Source: Flintibacter muris
Lineage (GTDB): Bacteria > Bacillota > Clostridia > Oscillospirales > Oscillospiraceae
NCBI RefSeq assembly: GCF_943192995.1
Contig: NZ_CALPCP010000013.1
Span: 1 to 64,000, forward strand
Length of the DNA stretch: 64,000 nucleotides
Reading direction: 5' to 3'
Under the pieces are notes generated by a model. It was not told the DNA's origin. It ran no database searches and worked only from the letters and a program-made list of their open reading frames with translations. The position numbers were made by a program, and so were the translations under genes. Within the stretch, counting starts at the first letter, position 1. The number at the start of each line of letters is the position of its first letter. Of the stretch, positions 1 to 10,639 are shown in pieces.

Positions 1-62
1 GGGCCTATACTTGGATTTTTACCCCCAATTTCGATTGCATATTGCGTTTGACGGGCCTTTAA

Positions 63-1589
63 TCAGCGGTTCCCTAAAATTCCATTGATCGGCGTACGGA
101 GATCGTGGGACATATGGGAGAGAAATTCACTCTTTGCAGAATTTGCCCGTCTTACCCGTTCCAGCAGCTCCATGATGGACTGCTCCTGTTTCTTCCGCGC
201 CACCATGGTCTCTGTGATGTCCTGGTGGTAGCCGTGCAGGCAGGCACCCGGTTTTTTAAACGTTTTATCTGGCACGCCGCCGCAGCGGACATAAATTTTC
301 CCCAGCTCCGGATGCTTCCAGGGATAGATTACCTCGCCCCGTCCGGTTTCCAAAATTTGCAGTACCGCGTCCTGCACCATATCCACATAGTCCGGCTCAA
401 TATTTTCAAACCAGATCCGGTAGCACTCCTCCGGATCGATCTCATCCGGTGCACCCAGGAGAATCCGCATCGTGCGGTCCGGGTACATCCTTGGCTGGCA
501 GCCCTCTTCCAGCTCAATGGTCCAGATGCCGGTTCTGGCGCCCTCCAGAATGTCCTCCAGGCTCTGCCGCGCCTCCAGCTTGTATTTTTCCTCCTGCTCC
601 ACCACGGCATTGATGTCCCGCTGGGCAAAGATCGCGCAGTTCTCCTGAGCCGTCTTCTCTGTGGCGGAAAAATGAAGCTCCATGTGCTTCAGCCCGGAAC
701 AGCTGTCGTTCACCTGGTATCGAACGGAGAACTTTTTCTTTGTTCTGAGCTGAGCAAGCACATAGTCCTTCTTTGTCACGGCGCGGAGCCGCTCCCGGTC
801 CCTGGGAACCACATATTGGGAAATATACCGCTCCACCGCCGTCTGGTAGCCGTCCTTAAACTGGGCGGCCCAATCAATCCCCGTCTGTTCACTGCTCCGG
901 TAGACCTCGCATTCGCCGGTATCGAAGTTCACCTGATAGATGCCCAGATAGTCCACGCTGAGGGCATGGAGCACGTTATAGCTCCGCTTTTGCAGCTCCC
1001 GGAACAGATTCCGCCGCTTCAGGGAGGATACGATAAAATACGCCGCGGTCTGGAGCATATTGGACGCGTATTCCAGCGACCGCACAGGGGGATTGTCCAC
1101 GCCGTAAAAGCCAATGATCCGTTTGCCGTCATAAAGGGGAACCACCACAAGGGCATGAACATCCTGCCGCTTCAGATTTTCATACTGAAGCGGCTCCGTT
1201 TCCCGGATATCCTCCAGGCGCTCAATTACGATATGCTTGCCGACCCGGAACTTCCGGTACCAGCTTGCACATACCTCCGGGGGAACATTTTGGAGATATT
1301 CCTTTTCCGGCTCCACCCCGTCAGCCGCCCACTCATAGGTGTTATCGTCGCCGCCCGACTCATTCTGCTCAAATATGTAGGTCCGTTCCCCATTCAACGC
1401 TTTTCCCAAGTGCTCCAGCAGCACCTCCAGGGACTGGTCGGGCGTTTCCTCCAGCAGGGCGACGCGAAGGCCCTCATTGATAACGGCCTCCAGATTCTGA
1501 ACACTCCGCATACCGCTGTGCCGCTCCCGTTCCCAGATCAGCGGAGCTTCATCTCCAGTCCGTTTTAAAAGTTCCCCTGAATAGTCCAT
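63..1589 (-). pseudogene. sensor histidine kinase truncated at the H-box
   Basis: The frame gives a 508-residue protein with a GAF-like N-terminal half (roughly residues 30-190, with VVVPLYDGKRIIGFYGVDN) and PAS-like segments up to about residue 470. It then reaches the classic HisKA phospho-acceptor motif SHMSHDLRTPINGI. Four residues later it stops (GNR-stop), so the rest of HisKA and the whole HATPase domain are missing. As it stands it could sense and dimerise but not autophosphorylate. The start at 1589 is chosen because GGAGGG lies 7 nt upstream and a promoter ends at 1741; the open frame continues upstream without a ribosome site. The sequence past the break (1-62) is AT-richer and non-coding, suggesting insertion or deletion at the H-box. 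Confidence 0.8.
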
Positions 1590-1740
1590 AAGCCCGCCCT
1601 CCATATAGCCCGCTTTCCGGCCATAGCCGCCGCGGCGAGTTCCGGCATGGAGAGACAACTCCTCACCGGAAAGCGCCGTTTTGGTGTCATTCCAATTTGT
1701 TTCTGTGGTTTTACCGCAGAAAATTAGAAAAGTCGGTGTC

Positions 1741-1769
1741 ATGATATCACATGTCCCTACTTTCGTCAA
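1741..1769 (-). promoter_or_regulatory. sigma-A-type promoter of the kinase gene
   Basis: On the minus strand TTGACG (1769-1764) and TATCAT (1746-1741) are separated by 17 nt. The predicted transcript begins near 1734 and has a leader of about 145 nt before the start at 1589. Confidence 0.6.
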
Positions 1770-1848
1770 TACAAAAGCACAGCTTGGCGGGCAACAGCAT
1801 TTGAAATAAACGAGAGATATGTGGAAGAACATTGCCTGTTTTGAGCGC

Positions 1849-1884
1849 AAAAAAACAGCGCCGGTAAAACCGGCGTTGTTTTTT
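1849..1884 (-). terminator. Rho-independent terminator
   Basis: A GC-rich hairpin (arms GCGCCGGT and ACCGGCGT, loop of three to four A) is flanked by runs of A on the left and T on the right, so it could work in both directions. On the minus strand it separates the fhs / ferredoxin-remnant side from the kinase promoter. Confidence 0.7.
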
Positions 1885-1889
1885 GGTCA

Positions 1890-1970
1890 TTAGCCCCGGG
1901 AAATCGCGCCCATGGGGCAGGTACCAGCGCAGGAGTTTCTCACATCTGTATCACAGAACGACACAAGCAT
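1890..1970 (-). pseudogene. remnant of a ferredoxin C-terminus
   Basis: A 26-codon frame ends in SCAGTCPMGAISRG-stop, which matches the last cluster-binding segment of clostridial 2[4Fe-4S] ferredoxins (CxxCxxCxxxCPxGAI). Here the first expected cysteines are lost: the segment reads DVRNSCAGTC rather than a CxxCxxCxxxC pattern. Upstream sequence is low-coding and runs into a palindromic repeat, so the first cluster domain is absent. The best reading is a decayed ferredoxin 3' end rather than a functional small gene; no convincing ribosome site precedes the only ATG. Confidence 0.5.
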
Positions 1971-2010
1971 ATCCCATTCAAAATTTATTTATTCTTCCGC
2001 AGTTCCAACC

Positions 2011-2142
2011 AGGCTCTCCCCTTTGTGGGGGAGCTGTCAGCCGCAGGCTGACTGGGGGGCGGTCTTAGGCTGCCTTCTTTTCGGATGGACTTCCTCCGTC
2101 ACGGCTTCGCGTGCCACCTCCCTCAGCGAGGGAGGCTTTTTT
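2011..2142. repeat. composite palindromic repeat, copy A
   Basis: The left arm is a GGGGAG-type hairpin followed by the inner palindrome CAGCCGCAGGCTG. The right arm is the inner palindrome CACGGCTTCGCGTG followed by CCTCCCTCAGCGAGGGAGG and a T-run. Related arms occur at 18431-18480, 49561-49747 and 59134-59273. It lies directly downstream of fhs and probably also terminates its transcript. Confidence 0.75.
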
Positions 2143-2145
2143 GTC

Positions 2146-3819
2146 TTAGAACAGTCCGGAAATCACGCCGTTCTCGTCGATATCAATGCGCTCGGCGGCG
2201 GGCACCTTGGGCAGGCCGGGCATGGTCATGATGTCGCCGGTGAGGGCCACGATAAAGCCGGCGCCGGCGCACACCTTCAGGTTGCGGACGGTGACCTCAA
2301 AGCCCTTGGGGGCGCCCAGCAGGGCGGCGTTGTCGGAGAAGGAGTACTGGGTCTTGGCCATGCAGATGGGCAGATCACCAAAGCCCAGGTCGGTGAGCTG
2401 CTGGGCCTGCTTCTTGGCGTTGGTGGTGAGCACCACCTTGTCGCCGTGGTACACCCGGGTGACAATGGTGTTCAGCTTCTCCTCGATAGAGGCCTTCTCG
2501 TCGTAGACGAAGGAGAACTGGTTGGGCTGCTCGCACAGCCGGACAACCTCCTCGGCCAGGGCCTTGCCGCCCTCGCCGCCCTTGGCCCAAACCTCGCTGA
2601 GGGCCACGTTGACGCCCAGCTCATTGCACTTCTTCTCCACCAGGTCCAGCTCAGCCTTGGTGTCAGTGGGGAAGGCGTTGATGGCCACCACGCAGGGCAG
2701 GCCGTAGACGTTCTTCACGTTGTCCACGTGCTGGAGCAGGTTGGGCAGACCCTTCTCCAGAGCCTCCAGGTTCTCGTTGTTCAGCTCGGGCTTGGGCACG
2801 CCGCCATGGTACTTCAGAGCCCGGACGGTGGCCACAATCACAACGGCGGAAGGCTTGAGCCCGGCCTTGCGGCACTTGATGTCGATAAACTTCTCAGCGC
2901 CCAGGTCGGCGGCAAAGCCGGCCTCGGTCACGGCGTAGTCACCCATTTTCAGGGCCATGCGGGTGGCCATGACGGAGTTGCAGCCGTGGGCAATGTTGGC
3001 AAAGGGGCCGCCGTGGATAAAGGCGGGAGCGCCCTCCAGGGTCTGCACCAGGTTGGGCTTCATGGCGTCCTTGAGCAGGGCGGCCATGGCTCCCTCGGCC
3101 TTCAGGTCGTGGGCGGTAACGGGCTTGCCGTCGTAAGTATAGGCCACGATCATCTTGCCCAGCCGCTCTTTCAGGTCGGTGATGGAGGAGGACAGGCACA
3201 GCACCGCCATAATCTCGCTGGCCACAGTGATCTCAAAGCCGTCCTCACGGGGCACGCCCTGCATCTTGCCGCCCAGGCCGTTGATAATGTGGCGCAGCTG
3301 GCGGTCGTTCATGTCCACCGCCCGCTTCCAGGTGATCTGCTTGACGTCAATGCCCAGGGCGTTGCCCTGCTGGATGTGGTTGTCCAGCATAGCAGCCATC
3401 AGGTTGTTGGCCGCGCCAATAGCGTGGAAGTCGCCGGTAAAGTGCAGGTTGATGTCCTCCATGGGCACCACCTGGGCGTAGCCGCCGCCGGCCGCACCAC
3501 CCTTCACGCCGAACACGGGGCCCAGGGAGGGCTCACGCAGGGCCACAGTGGCCTTCTTGCCGATCTTGCGCAGGCCGTCAGCCAGGCCCACCGAGGTGGT
3601 GGTCTTGCCCTCGCCGGCGGGGGTGGGGGTGATGGCGGTGACCAGGATCAGCTTGCCGTCGGGAGCTGTGGTTTCGTTGAGCAGCTTGTAGTCGATCTTG
3701 GCCTTGTAGTTGCCGTACATCTCCAGGTACTTCTCGTCAATGCCGGCGGCTGCGGCAATTTCGGTAATGCGCTTGGCGGAATGCTCCTGGGCGATCTCGA
3801 TATCAGATTTGATGCTCAT
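2146..3819 (-). CDS. fhs: formate--tetrahydrofolate ligase
   Basis: This cytoplasmic enzyme joins formate to tetrahydrofolate using ATP to give 10-formyl-THF, feeding one-carbon metabolism, purine synthesis or the methyl branch of the Wood-Ljungdahl pathway. The 557-residue length is normal for the family. Diagnostic segments are the P-loop-like [20 protein letters not shown] near residue 66, the following [19 protein letters not shown], and [15 protein letters not shown]. The ATG at 3819 has AGGAGG 9 nt upstream. It is monocistronic, with its own promoter (3893-3921) diverging from the histidine locus and a repeat immediately downstream. Histidine breakdown can yield formyl or formimino units, so the neighbourhood is suggestive, but no joint regulation is visible. 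Confidence 0.97.
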   Translation of the reverse strand: MSIKSDIEIAQEHSAKRITEIAAAAGIDEKYLEMYGNYKAKIDYKLLNETTAPDGKLILVTAITPTPAGEGKTTTSVGLADGLRKIGKKATVALREPSLGPVFGVKGGAAGGGYAQVVPMEDINLHFTGDFHAIGAANNLMAAMLDNHIQQGNALGIDVKQITWKRAVDMNDRQLRHIINGLGGKMQGVPREDGFEITVASEIMAVLCLSSSITDLKERLGKMIVAYTYDGKPVTAHDLKAEGAMAALLKDAMKPNLVQTLEGAPAFIHGGPFANIAHGCNSVMATRMALKMGDYAVTEAGFAADLGAEKFIDIKCRKAGLKPSAVVIVATVRALKYHGGVPKPELNNENLEALEKGLPNLLQHVDNVKNVYGLPCVVAINAFPTDTKAELDLVEKKCNELGVNVALSEVWAKGGEGGKALAEEVVRLCEQPNQFSFVYDEKASIEEKLNTIVTRVYHGDKVVLTTNAKKQAQQLTDLGFGDLPICMAKTQYSFSDNAALLGAPKGFEVTVRNLKVCAGAGFIVALTGDIMTMPGLPKVPAAERIDIDENGVISGLF

Positions 3820-3862
3820 CTTGGTGGACCTCCTGCTTTCTTATTGATTTTGTATTCGGTCT

Positions 3863-3878
3863 TGAGGCGTGCCTCAAA
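3863..3878. promoter_or_regulatory. perfect 16-bp palindrome in the fhs leader
   Basis: TTGAGGCGTGCCTCAA is a perfect inverted repeat between the predicted transcription start (about 3886, minus strand) and the ribosome site of fhs. Position and symmetry suit an operator for a dimeric repressor, but a simple RNA hairpin is equally possible. Confidence 0.35.
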
Positions 3879-3892
3879 TTTTGACTGTCATC

Positions 3893-3921
3893 ATTATAGC
3901 GTACAAAGCCAATTCCGTAAA
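3893..3921 (-). promoter_or_regulatory. promoter of fhs
   Basis: Minus-strand TTTACG (3921-3916) and a perfect TATAAT (3898-3893) are spaced by 17 nt and point into fhs. Confidence 0.6.
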
Positions 3922-4130
3922 CCACATTTTTTTCTCACATCAGGACAAATTTATTTTTTTCGAAAGAAAAACAGCCTCTCTCCCCACTTTTTTTAACTTC
4001 GCCCTCCCGCATCCCTCAAAGTCCTTCTCTCCCAAGGGTTCTTTTTAACAGCAGAGCGCTAATGCACCGCCGCATTAGCAGTAGATTTTAATAATGCACA
4101 ACCAACTTTTTCGTGGAGACAACTTTTTTG

Positions 4131-4159
4131 TTGATTTTAACCATTGAGTGTGCTATGAT
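4131..4159 (+). promoter_or_regulatory. promoter of the histidine locus
   Basis: TTGATT (4131-4136) and TATGAT (4154-4159) are separated by 17 nt. The predicted start near 4166 leaves a leader of about 120 nt before the antiporter gene at 4289. Confidence 0.65.
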
Positions 4160-4194
4160 ACATTCGTGTCGGGGCTCCTGTTGGAGAGGGGCCC

Positions 4195-4225
4195 TTTTTC
4201 CAGGAAAACCATCCTCCTGGAAAAG
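4195..4225 (+). promoter_or_regulatory. leader hairpin upstream of the antiporter gene
   Basis: Perfect 10-bp arms TTTTCCAGGA (4196-4205) and TCCTGGAAAA (4215-4224) enclose a 9-nt loop within the predicted 5' leader. No U-run follows, so this is not a standard terminator. It may be an mRNA structure or protein target; I could not match it to a named riboswitch. Confidence 0.4.
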
Positions 4226-4288
4226 GGGATCTGGCGGAGTCGCGAAAATCGGAAGAGGAAACATATTTAAGAAAGAGGGGTACATTCT

Positions 4289-5827
4289 ATGGCAAGTAAC
4301 GAAAAAACCCGCAACGTGCGGCTGCCCAACGTAGTTGAGGCGCTGCTCCCCATCGCCGTGATGATGGGCCTGATGATCTACGGCCTGAACTTCACCAACG
4401 AGCTGTATTACGACGCGCACATGCCGCTGGCTGTGTCCATCGTGGTGGCCTGCGCCGTGGGCTGCTTCTGCGGCCACAGCTTCTCCGACATGCTGGCCGG
4501 TATGATCGACCGGCTCAACGCCACCATGGAGGCCATCCTGATTCTGTGCACCGTGGGCCTGCTGGTCGCCTCCTTCATCATGTCGGGCACCATCCCCGCT
4601 CTGATCTACTACGGTCTGAACCTCCTCACCCCCCAGCTGTTCCTGCCCATTGGCTGCGTCCTGTGCGCCATCGTGGGCCTGGCCTGCGGCTCCTCCTGGA
4701 CCGCCACCGCTACCATGGGTATTGCCATGCTGGGCATCGGCGCCGGCCTGGGCATCAATCCAGCCATCACCGCCGGTATGGTCATCTCCGGCGCCTATGT
4801 GGGCGACAAGTTCTCCCCCCTGTCCGACACCACCAACCTGGCCGCCGCCGTGTCTGAAACCGGCCTGTTCGACCACGTGACCGCCATGGTGTCCTCCACC
4901 GCCCCCACCTTTGTGATCGCTATCGTCCTGTACGCCATCATCGGCTTTGTCACTGGCGGCGGCAACTATGACCCCACTTTGGCCACCGAGCTCCAGGCCG
5001 CTTTGAAGGAGGGCTTCAATATGAGCCCCGTCCTGCTGTTGCCCATCCTGGTGGTTATCGGCGCGTGCATCATGCGTCTGCCCGGCCTGGTAGGCATCGC
5101 CCTGTCCGTGGGCACCGGCGTGCTGTTCACCATCGTTTTCCAGGGCGTGGAGAGCCTGGCCGAGATCTTCAGCATCCTGCATTACGGTTTTGAATTCGAG
5201 TCCAGCAATGAGCTGGCCTCCAGTCTGCTCACCCGGGGCGGCATGGACCACACCATGTGGACCATCAACCTGATCCTCCTGGCCGTGGCCTACGGCGGCG
5301 CCCTGGAGCGCTGCGGCTGCACCGAGACCCTGTTTGGCGGCCTCAAGAAGCACCTGAACTCTGTAGGCAGCCTGGTGTTCGCCACCATGGCCACTTCCCT
5401 GTTCTGCGACGCCACCATGTGCGACCAGTTCCTGGGCATCGGCGTCCCCGCTCCTCTGTACGTAGAGAAGTACGACGAGCTGGGCCTGGGCCGGAACATG
5501 ATGTCCCGCACGCTGGAGGACTGCGGCACCTTGTGGGCCGTCATGTTCCCCTGGACCGGCTGCGGCGCTTACCAGCAGACCACCCTGGGCATGTCCCCCT
5601 TCGTCTACTTCCCCTTCGCCTTCGTAAACCTGCTCAATCCCATTTACGCCGCCATTACCGCCTTTATGGGCCGCAACATCTTCTGGGCTGACGGCTCCTA
5701 CACCAACCTGCTGGGCAAGACCAAGGCCGGCAAGCCCGCCAAGGCTCCCGCCGAGGCCCACGAGAAGGCCCTGAAAGCTCTGGAAGCCCGCCGCGCCGCC
5801 GGCAAGGCCCCCAAGATCAACGCCTGA
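4289..5827 (+). CDS. NhaC-family sodium/proton (or substrate) antiporter
   Basis: A 512-residue multi-spanning membrane protein with about a dozen hydrophobic segments. It carries the NhaC-family signature GDKFSPLSDTTNLAAAV around residue 173 and polar intramembrane stretches such as GSSWTATATMG. Members exchange Na+ for H+, or in some branches an organic acid or amino acid, across the cytoplasmic membrane. Being first in a run that continues with histidine ammonia-lyase and a racemase-like gene, it could move histidine or export urocanate; this is inference from context only. The start has an AAGAGGGG ribosome site. The C-terminus is Lys/Ala-rich and soluble. Confidence 0.9.
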   Translation: MASNEKTRNVRLPNVVEALLPIAVMMGLMIYGLNFTNELYYDAHMPLAVSIVVACAVGCFCGHSFSDMLAGMIDRLNATMEAILILCTVGLLVASFIMSGTIPALIYYGLNLLTPQLFLPIGCVLCAIVGLACGSSWTATATMGIAMLGIGAGLGINPAITAGMVISGAYVGDKFSPLSDTTNLAAAVSETGLFDHVTAMVSSTAPTFVIAIVLYAIIGFVTGGGNYDPTLATELQAALKEGFNMSPVLLLPILVVIGACIMRLPGLVGIALSVGTGVLFTIVFQGVESLAEIFSILHYGFEFESSNELASSLLTRGGMDHTMWTINLILLAVAYGGALERCGCTETLFGGLKKHLNSVGSLVFATMATSLFCDATMCDQFLGIGVPAPLYVEKYDELGLGRNMMSRTLEDCGTLWAVMFPWTGCGAYQQTTLGMSPFVYFPFAFVNLLNPIYAAITAFMGRNIFWADGSYTNLLGKTKAGKPAKAPAEAHEKALKALEARRAAGKAPKINA

Positions 5828-5860
5828 TCCGTCTCTTTTAAGTCAGAAAGGAATTTGCCT

Positions 5861-6355
5861 GTGAGCAAAACATCTCTCCCCTGGGCCGGCCTGAGCGGCC
5901 CCATCTACACCCCCCGGGAGCTGAAACCCCGGAAGCCCCACGTTACTTACAGCTGCTGGGCCATGGTAGTGCTTCTGCTGGTGGGCGGCATCTTCACCCC
6001 CTTCAAGATCGCCCTGATTTTCAGCGCACTCTATGCCCTCACCCTGCTGACAAAAAAGGACGTGGCGGTGACCCAGCGGGGGCTGGAGATTTTCTATCAG
6101 ATGAGGATCACCACCAACTACAACTTCTGGCCCTGGGAGGAGATCAACGCCATTGTGGTCGAGGACCGCAACCATCCGGAGCTGATCGCGCTCCATTTAG
6201 GGCGCGGCAGCGCCAGCAAACGCTTCTTCTTCACCCGTCAGGACACCCAGGATATTCTGATCCTGGCCCGTGAAAAGCACCCTGGCGTTCCTATTCGCCA
6301 GCTTAACGACGCCCCCCGCTCCAAGGGTTTTTCCCGCAAGAGCAAGGGTATTTAA
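5861..6355 (+). CDS. small membrane protein with PH-like cytoplasmic domain
   Basis: A 164-residue protein with one hydrophobic hairpin (about residues 30-65, with VVLLLVGGIFTPFKIAL and IFSALYALTLL). After it comes a soluble segment resembling small bacterial membrane PH-like domains (GLEIFYQMRITTNYNFWPWEEI). The GTG at 5861 is preferred over a TTG at 5855 because AAAGGA lies 8 nt before the GTG and almost touches the TTG. It starts 33 bp after the antiporter and 110 bp before hutH, so it is probably cotranscribed. Function unknown. Confidence 0.7.
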   Translation: MSKTSLPWAGLSGPIYTPRELKPRKPHVTYSCWAMVVLLLVGGIFTPFKIALIFSALYALTLLTKKDVAVTQRGLEIFYQMRITTNYNFWPWEEINAIVVEDRNHPELIALHLGRGSASKRFFFTRQDTQDILILAREKHPGVPIRQLNDAPRSKGFSRKSKGI

Positions 6356-6465
6356 CCGCCCGCGGCCCTCAGAGGGACCCCTCCCTTTTGGGGGCCGCCC
6401 CTGTATTTTGGACACTCCCGGCGTTTAACCCGCCGGAAAATATAAATAAAGTGAGGTAATTCCCC

Positions 6466-8034
<1,569 letters not shown>

Positions 8035-8037
8035 GCT

Positions 8038-8829
8038 GTGAAGCTCAAGGTTTTGCGCGCCGACCCGGCGGGCAATATCACCCTTTTCGTTCTGGACCCG
8101 GTCCCCAAAGGGGACCGGGCGGCCCTCGCCGCCCGGCTCATGGCCCTGCACGGATCTGATGTGGAGCAGGTGGGGTTTGTCTGCTCTCCTCTCCACGACA
8201 CCGCAGGCCGGCTGGAGATGGCCGGAGGCGAATTCTGCGGCAACGCCGCCCGGGCCTTTGGCATGCTGCTGGCCAGCAGGCAGGGCGGGGCGGACCAGGT
8301 TCAGGTGGAGGTCAGCGGCTGTGTCCGGCCTGTCACAGTCAAAATCCACTGGTCCCGCCATGCCGCCCAGGCCGAAATGCCTCTGCCCCGGGAGGTACGC
8401 CCCGTCCAGATAGGGGACCGCCCCGGCACTGTGGTGGATTTAACGGGCATTGCCCACCTGGTTGTGGAAGATGTCCCCCCCAGCCTGGAGTTTTTCCAAA
8501 GGGCCGAACCTCTTTTTGCGGATATCTCAGGCCTAGAGGCCTACGGCGTGATTTTTCTGGACCGCGCCAGTGGGACCATGACTCCGCTGGTCAAGGTCCC
8601 CGCAGCGGGCACACTGGTGTGGGAGGGCAGCTGCGGCTCAGGCTCTCTGGCCGCCGCTGTCGCCCAGAGTCAAAACGCCCCTGACGGCCCCTTTGTCCGG
8701 TCCTATGTTCAGCCCGCCGGCACGGTGGAGGCCGCCGTAGTGCGACGTAAAGGTGAAGTGGTATCCGCTTATATCGGCGGCCCGGTCATACTGGACCCCC
8801 CTGGGGTGGTCGAGCTTTCAGTTATTTGA
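8038..8829 (+). CDS. DapF-fold amino-acid racemase-like protein, possibly a histidine racemase
   Basis: A 263-residue protein of the diaminopimelate-epimerase fold. Both catalytic cysteines of this PLP-independent family can be placed: C67 in GGEFCGNAARAF and C199 in EGSCGSGSLAA. The flanking residues differ from true DapF and are closer to the CntK/HisR-type branch, whose known members racemise histidine. It starts with GTG three bases after the hutH stop, so the two are almost certainly coexpressed. The inference is interconversion of D- and L-histidine to supply or regulate HutH. Proline or hydroxyproline racemases share the fold and cannot be excluded. Confidence 0.75.
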   Translation: MKLKVLRADPAGNITLFVLDPVPKGDRAALAARLMALHGSDVEQVGFVCSPLHDTAGRLEMAGGEFCGNAARAFGMLLASRQGGADQVQVEVSGCVRPVTVKIHWSRHAAQAEMPLPREVRPVQIGDRPGTVVDLTGIAHLVVEDVPPSLEFFQRAEPLFADISGLEAYGVIFLDRASGTMTPLVKVPAAGTLVWEGSCGSGSLAAAVAQSQNAPDGPFVRSYVQPAGTVEAAVVRRKGEVVSAYIGGPVILDPPGVVELSVI

Positions 8830-8848
8830 GCAAGGAGGGTTATTCCCC

Positions 8849-9187
8849 ATGCCTCGTATTCGCAACGACCCCAACGATTCCATCGACGCGCTGTTTCACG
8901 CCATTTTGTCCCTGCGGGACGTGGATGAATGCTACCTCTTTTTTGGCGATCTGCTCACCGTGCAGGAGCTGTCCGCCTTTGCTCAGCGCCTCCAGGTGGC
9001 CCGCATGCTCTCCGAGGGAAAGACCTATGAGTCCATCCGCGCCGAGATATCCACCAGCAGTTCCACCATCACACGGGTAAACACTGAACTGCGTTACGGC
9101 TCCGGAGGATACAAGATGGTGCTGGATCGTATGCGGGAGCTCTCCTCCCCCGAAGATGAGAGTCCCACCCAGCCAGAACAAGAATAA
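8849..9187 (+). CDS. TrpR-related protein YerC/YecD family
   Basis: A 112-residue helical DNA-binding protein of the TrpR-like YerC family. LFHAILSLRDVDECYLFFGD and LLTVQELSAFAQRLQVARML lead to the helix-turn-helix STSSSTITRVNTELRYGS. The start at 8849 has AAGGAGGG 9 nt upstream; the open frame extends into the racemase gene without a ribosome site. It is the last gene of the locus and is followed by a strong terminator. It may regulate the preceding histidine genes, as TrpR-type proteins sense aromatic amino acids, but no operator has been identified. Confidence 0.85.
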   Translation: MPRIRNDPNDSIDALFHAILSLRDVDECYLFFGDLLTVQELSAFAQRLQVARMLSEGKTYESIRAEISTSSSTITRVNTELRYGSGGYKMVLDRMRELSSPEDESPTQPEQE

Positions 9188-9189
9188 CA

Positions 9190-9226
9190 AGGTCCGCTTC
9201 CCGGCCGGGAAGCGGACCTGTTTTTT
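9190..9226 (+). terminator. Rho-independent terminator of the histidine locus
   Basis: Hairpin arms AGGTCCGCTTCCCG and GGGAAGCGGACCT are followed by GTTTTTT. It lies between convergent genes. Confidence 0.9.
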
Positions 9227-10397
9227 ATCCCACAGAGACGTAGTCCTTGGACACATAGCCAATGTTATCGCCGGAGTAATTGATCTTGTAGTAGCCGTTC
9301 TCCTCGCCCAGGATGGTGATAGAGGCGCCGTTTTGGGCGCTGGCCACAACGGGATGCTCCTTGCCAGGACCGGAGCGGATGTTCAGCCCCTTCTCCGCGT
9401 TGACAATCCTGCCTCTGGAGCCCACAGCGGCGGTGCCGCCGCCCTTGCCCTTACAGGTCAGGGAGGTCTCCGCGCTCACATCACCGCAGGTGGCGGTAAT
9501 GGTGACCTTGACGTCAGAACTGCCTGTATTCACGTTGGTCACCAGGCCGGTGGAGTCCACGGTGGCCGCTGTCACGTCGCTGCTGGTCCAGGTCACATCC
9601 CCCACAGCCCCTACGGGGAGCAGGTCGGCTGTCATCTGGAGAGTTGCGCCGTTATTCACGGTGGCGTCATTGTTGTTCAGCGAAATCGACTGGAGGGCCG
9701 GGGGAACAACGATAGAGTTGTTCCCGGAACTCACACTGCTCTGACTGCCCTTCTGGCTCTGACTGCTGCTCTGGCTGCTTGAATTGCTCTGGCTGGAGTT
9801 GTTTGGCTTCCTGCCGCCAAAGATGGGCGCGCCCACAAAGCGGAACACAATGAACAGCGCGCTGGCGATCAGGGCCAGGGACACCACCAGTCCGGCAATC
9901 TGGATGGGGTTGACCGGCCTGCCGTAGCCGCCGCCCCGGGTGTTGGCCACCCGCTTGCCGGCAACCCCGCCCCGTCCGGGCCGCTCGTCACAGAAGGGAC
10001 ATCGCTTGTAGGTGACAGAGTAGTCCTCACCGCAGTTCTCACAGCGGATCACGTCGGCCCGCCGGGGGGAGGACTGCCGTCCGCTGGAGCTTCCCGCGCT
10101 GCGGGGCGCCGCGGGGCGGCGCTCTCCATAGCCCCCGGCACTGCGGGAGCTCTGGGACCGCTCCCCGTAAGGGGAGGTGCTGCGGGATGGGGGCCGTTCG
10201 CCGGTGCTGCGGGTGGACTGGGGCTGGGTCCCATAGCCGCCGGTCCGAGTGCTCTGGGGCCGCTCCCCGTAACTGGAGCCGCTGTGAATCTGCTGGGTGG
10301 GGCGCTCATCATAACCGCCGGTGCTGCGGGGAGGCACTGTACGGCGCTCACCGCTGTCGCCGCTGCCGCTGGGCGGGAGAGTTGTTTTGTCTGCCAT
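9225..10397 (-). CDS. membrane protein with zinc ribbon, Big2-like and SH3b domains
   Basis: A 390-residue protein. The first 110 residues are low-complexity Gly/Ser/Arg/Pro/Tyr with repeats of the GGYGERPQSTRS type. Next come a zinc ribbon (CENCG and CPFCDE), one transmembrane helix (IAGLVVSLALIASALFIVF), a Ser/Gln-rich linker, an Ig-like Big2 domain and a C-terminal bacterial SH3 domain with LNIRSGPG. The N-terminus is therefore likely cytoplasmic and the SH3b end extracellular, positioned to bind cell wall. The start at 10397 has GGAGG 8 nt upstream; the longer frame lacks a site. It may be a cell-envelope sensor or anchor; no enzyme domain is seen. Confidence 0.8.
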   Translation of the reverse strand: MADKTTLPPSGSGDSGERRTVPPRSTGGYDERPTQQIHSGSSYGERPQSTRTGGYGTQPQSTRSTGERPPSRSTSPYGERSQSSRSAGGYGERRPAAPRSAGSSSGRQSSPRRADVIRCENCGEDYSVTYKRCPFCDERPGRGGVAGKRVANTRGGGYGRPVNPIQIAGLVVSLALIASALFIVFRFVGAPIFGGRKPNNSSQSNSSSQSSSQSQKGSQSSVSSGNNSIVVPPALQSISLNNNDATVNNGATLQMTADLLPVGAVGDVTWTSSDVTAATVDSTGLVTNVNTGSSDVKVTITATCGDVSAETSLTCKGKGGGTAAVGSRGRIVNAEKGLNIRSGPGKEHPVVASAQNGASITILGEENGYYKINYSGDNIGYVSKDYVSVG

Positions 10398-10579
10398 GGT
10401 TATTTCCTCCAAGTTTCCGTAAAAAGACTGTTTCAAAAGATAAGATGTTTTCTATTTTACAGGTATTTTTCCTTCCCGTCAACAAGTTCCGGTGGAAATA
10501 ACAAAAAATTCACGATTTTATGTCAATCTCCTCCACCCGCTCCCAACATCTTGTGTCAGGGCCGGAATTTGTCCCCTAC

Positions 10580-10608
10580 TTGACCTTCCGTCCCCTTTTC
10601 ACTATAAT
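10580..10608 (+). promoter_or_regulatory. promoter of the AAA ATPase / immunity cluster
   Basis: TTGACC (10580-10585) and a perfect TATAAT (10603-10608) with 17-nt spacing lie 32 bp before the start codon at 10640. Confidence 0.75.
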
Positions 10609-10639
10609 AGTATCACCAAAATGTAGGAGATGTTCCGCC

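Noticed and set aside
1912-3996. 694-codon frame antisense to fhs
   Set aside because: Product is Gly/His/Val-rich nonsense produced by the biased third positions of fhs.
4113-4334. 73-codon frame across the antiporter leader
   Set aside because: It overlaps the promoter, leader hairpin and start of the antiporter and has no ribosome site.
4088-5761. 557-codon frame antisense to the NhaC-type gene
   Set aside because: Low-complexity Gly/His/Ala product with no domain; the plus frame has clear family motifs.
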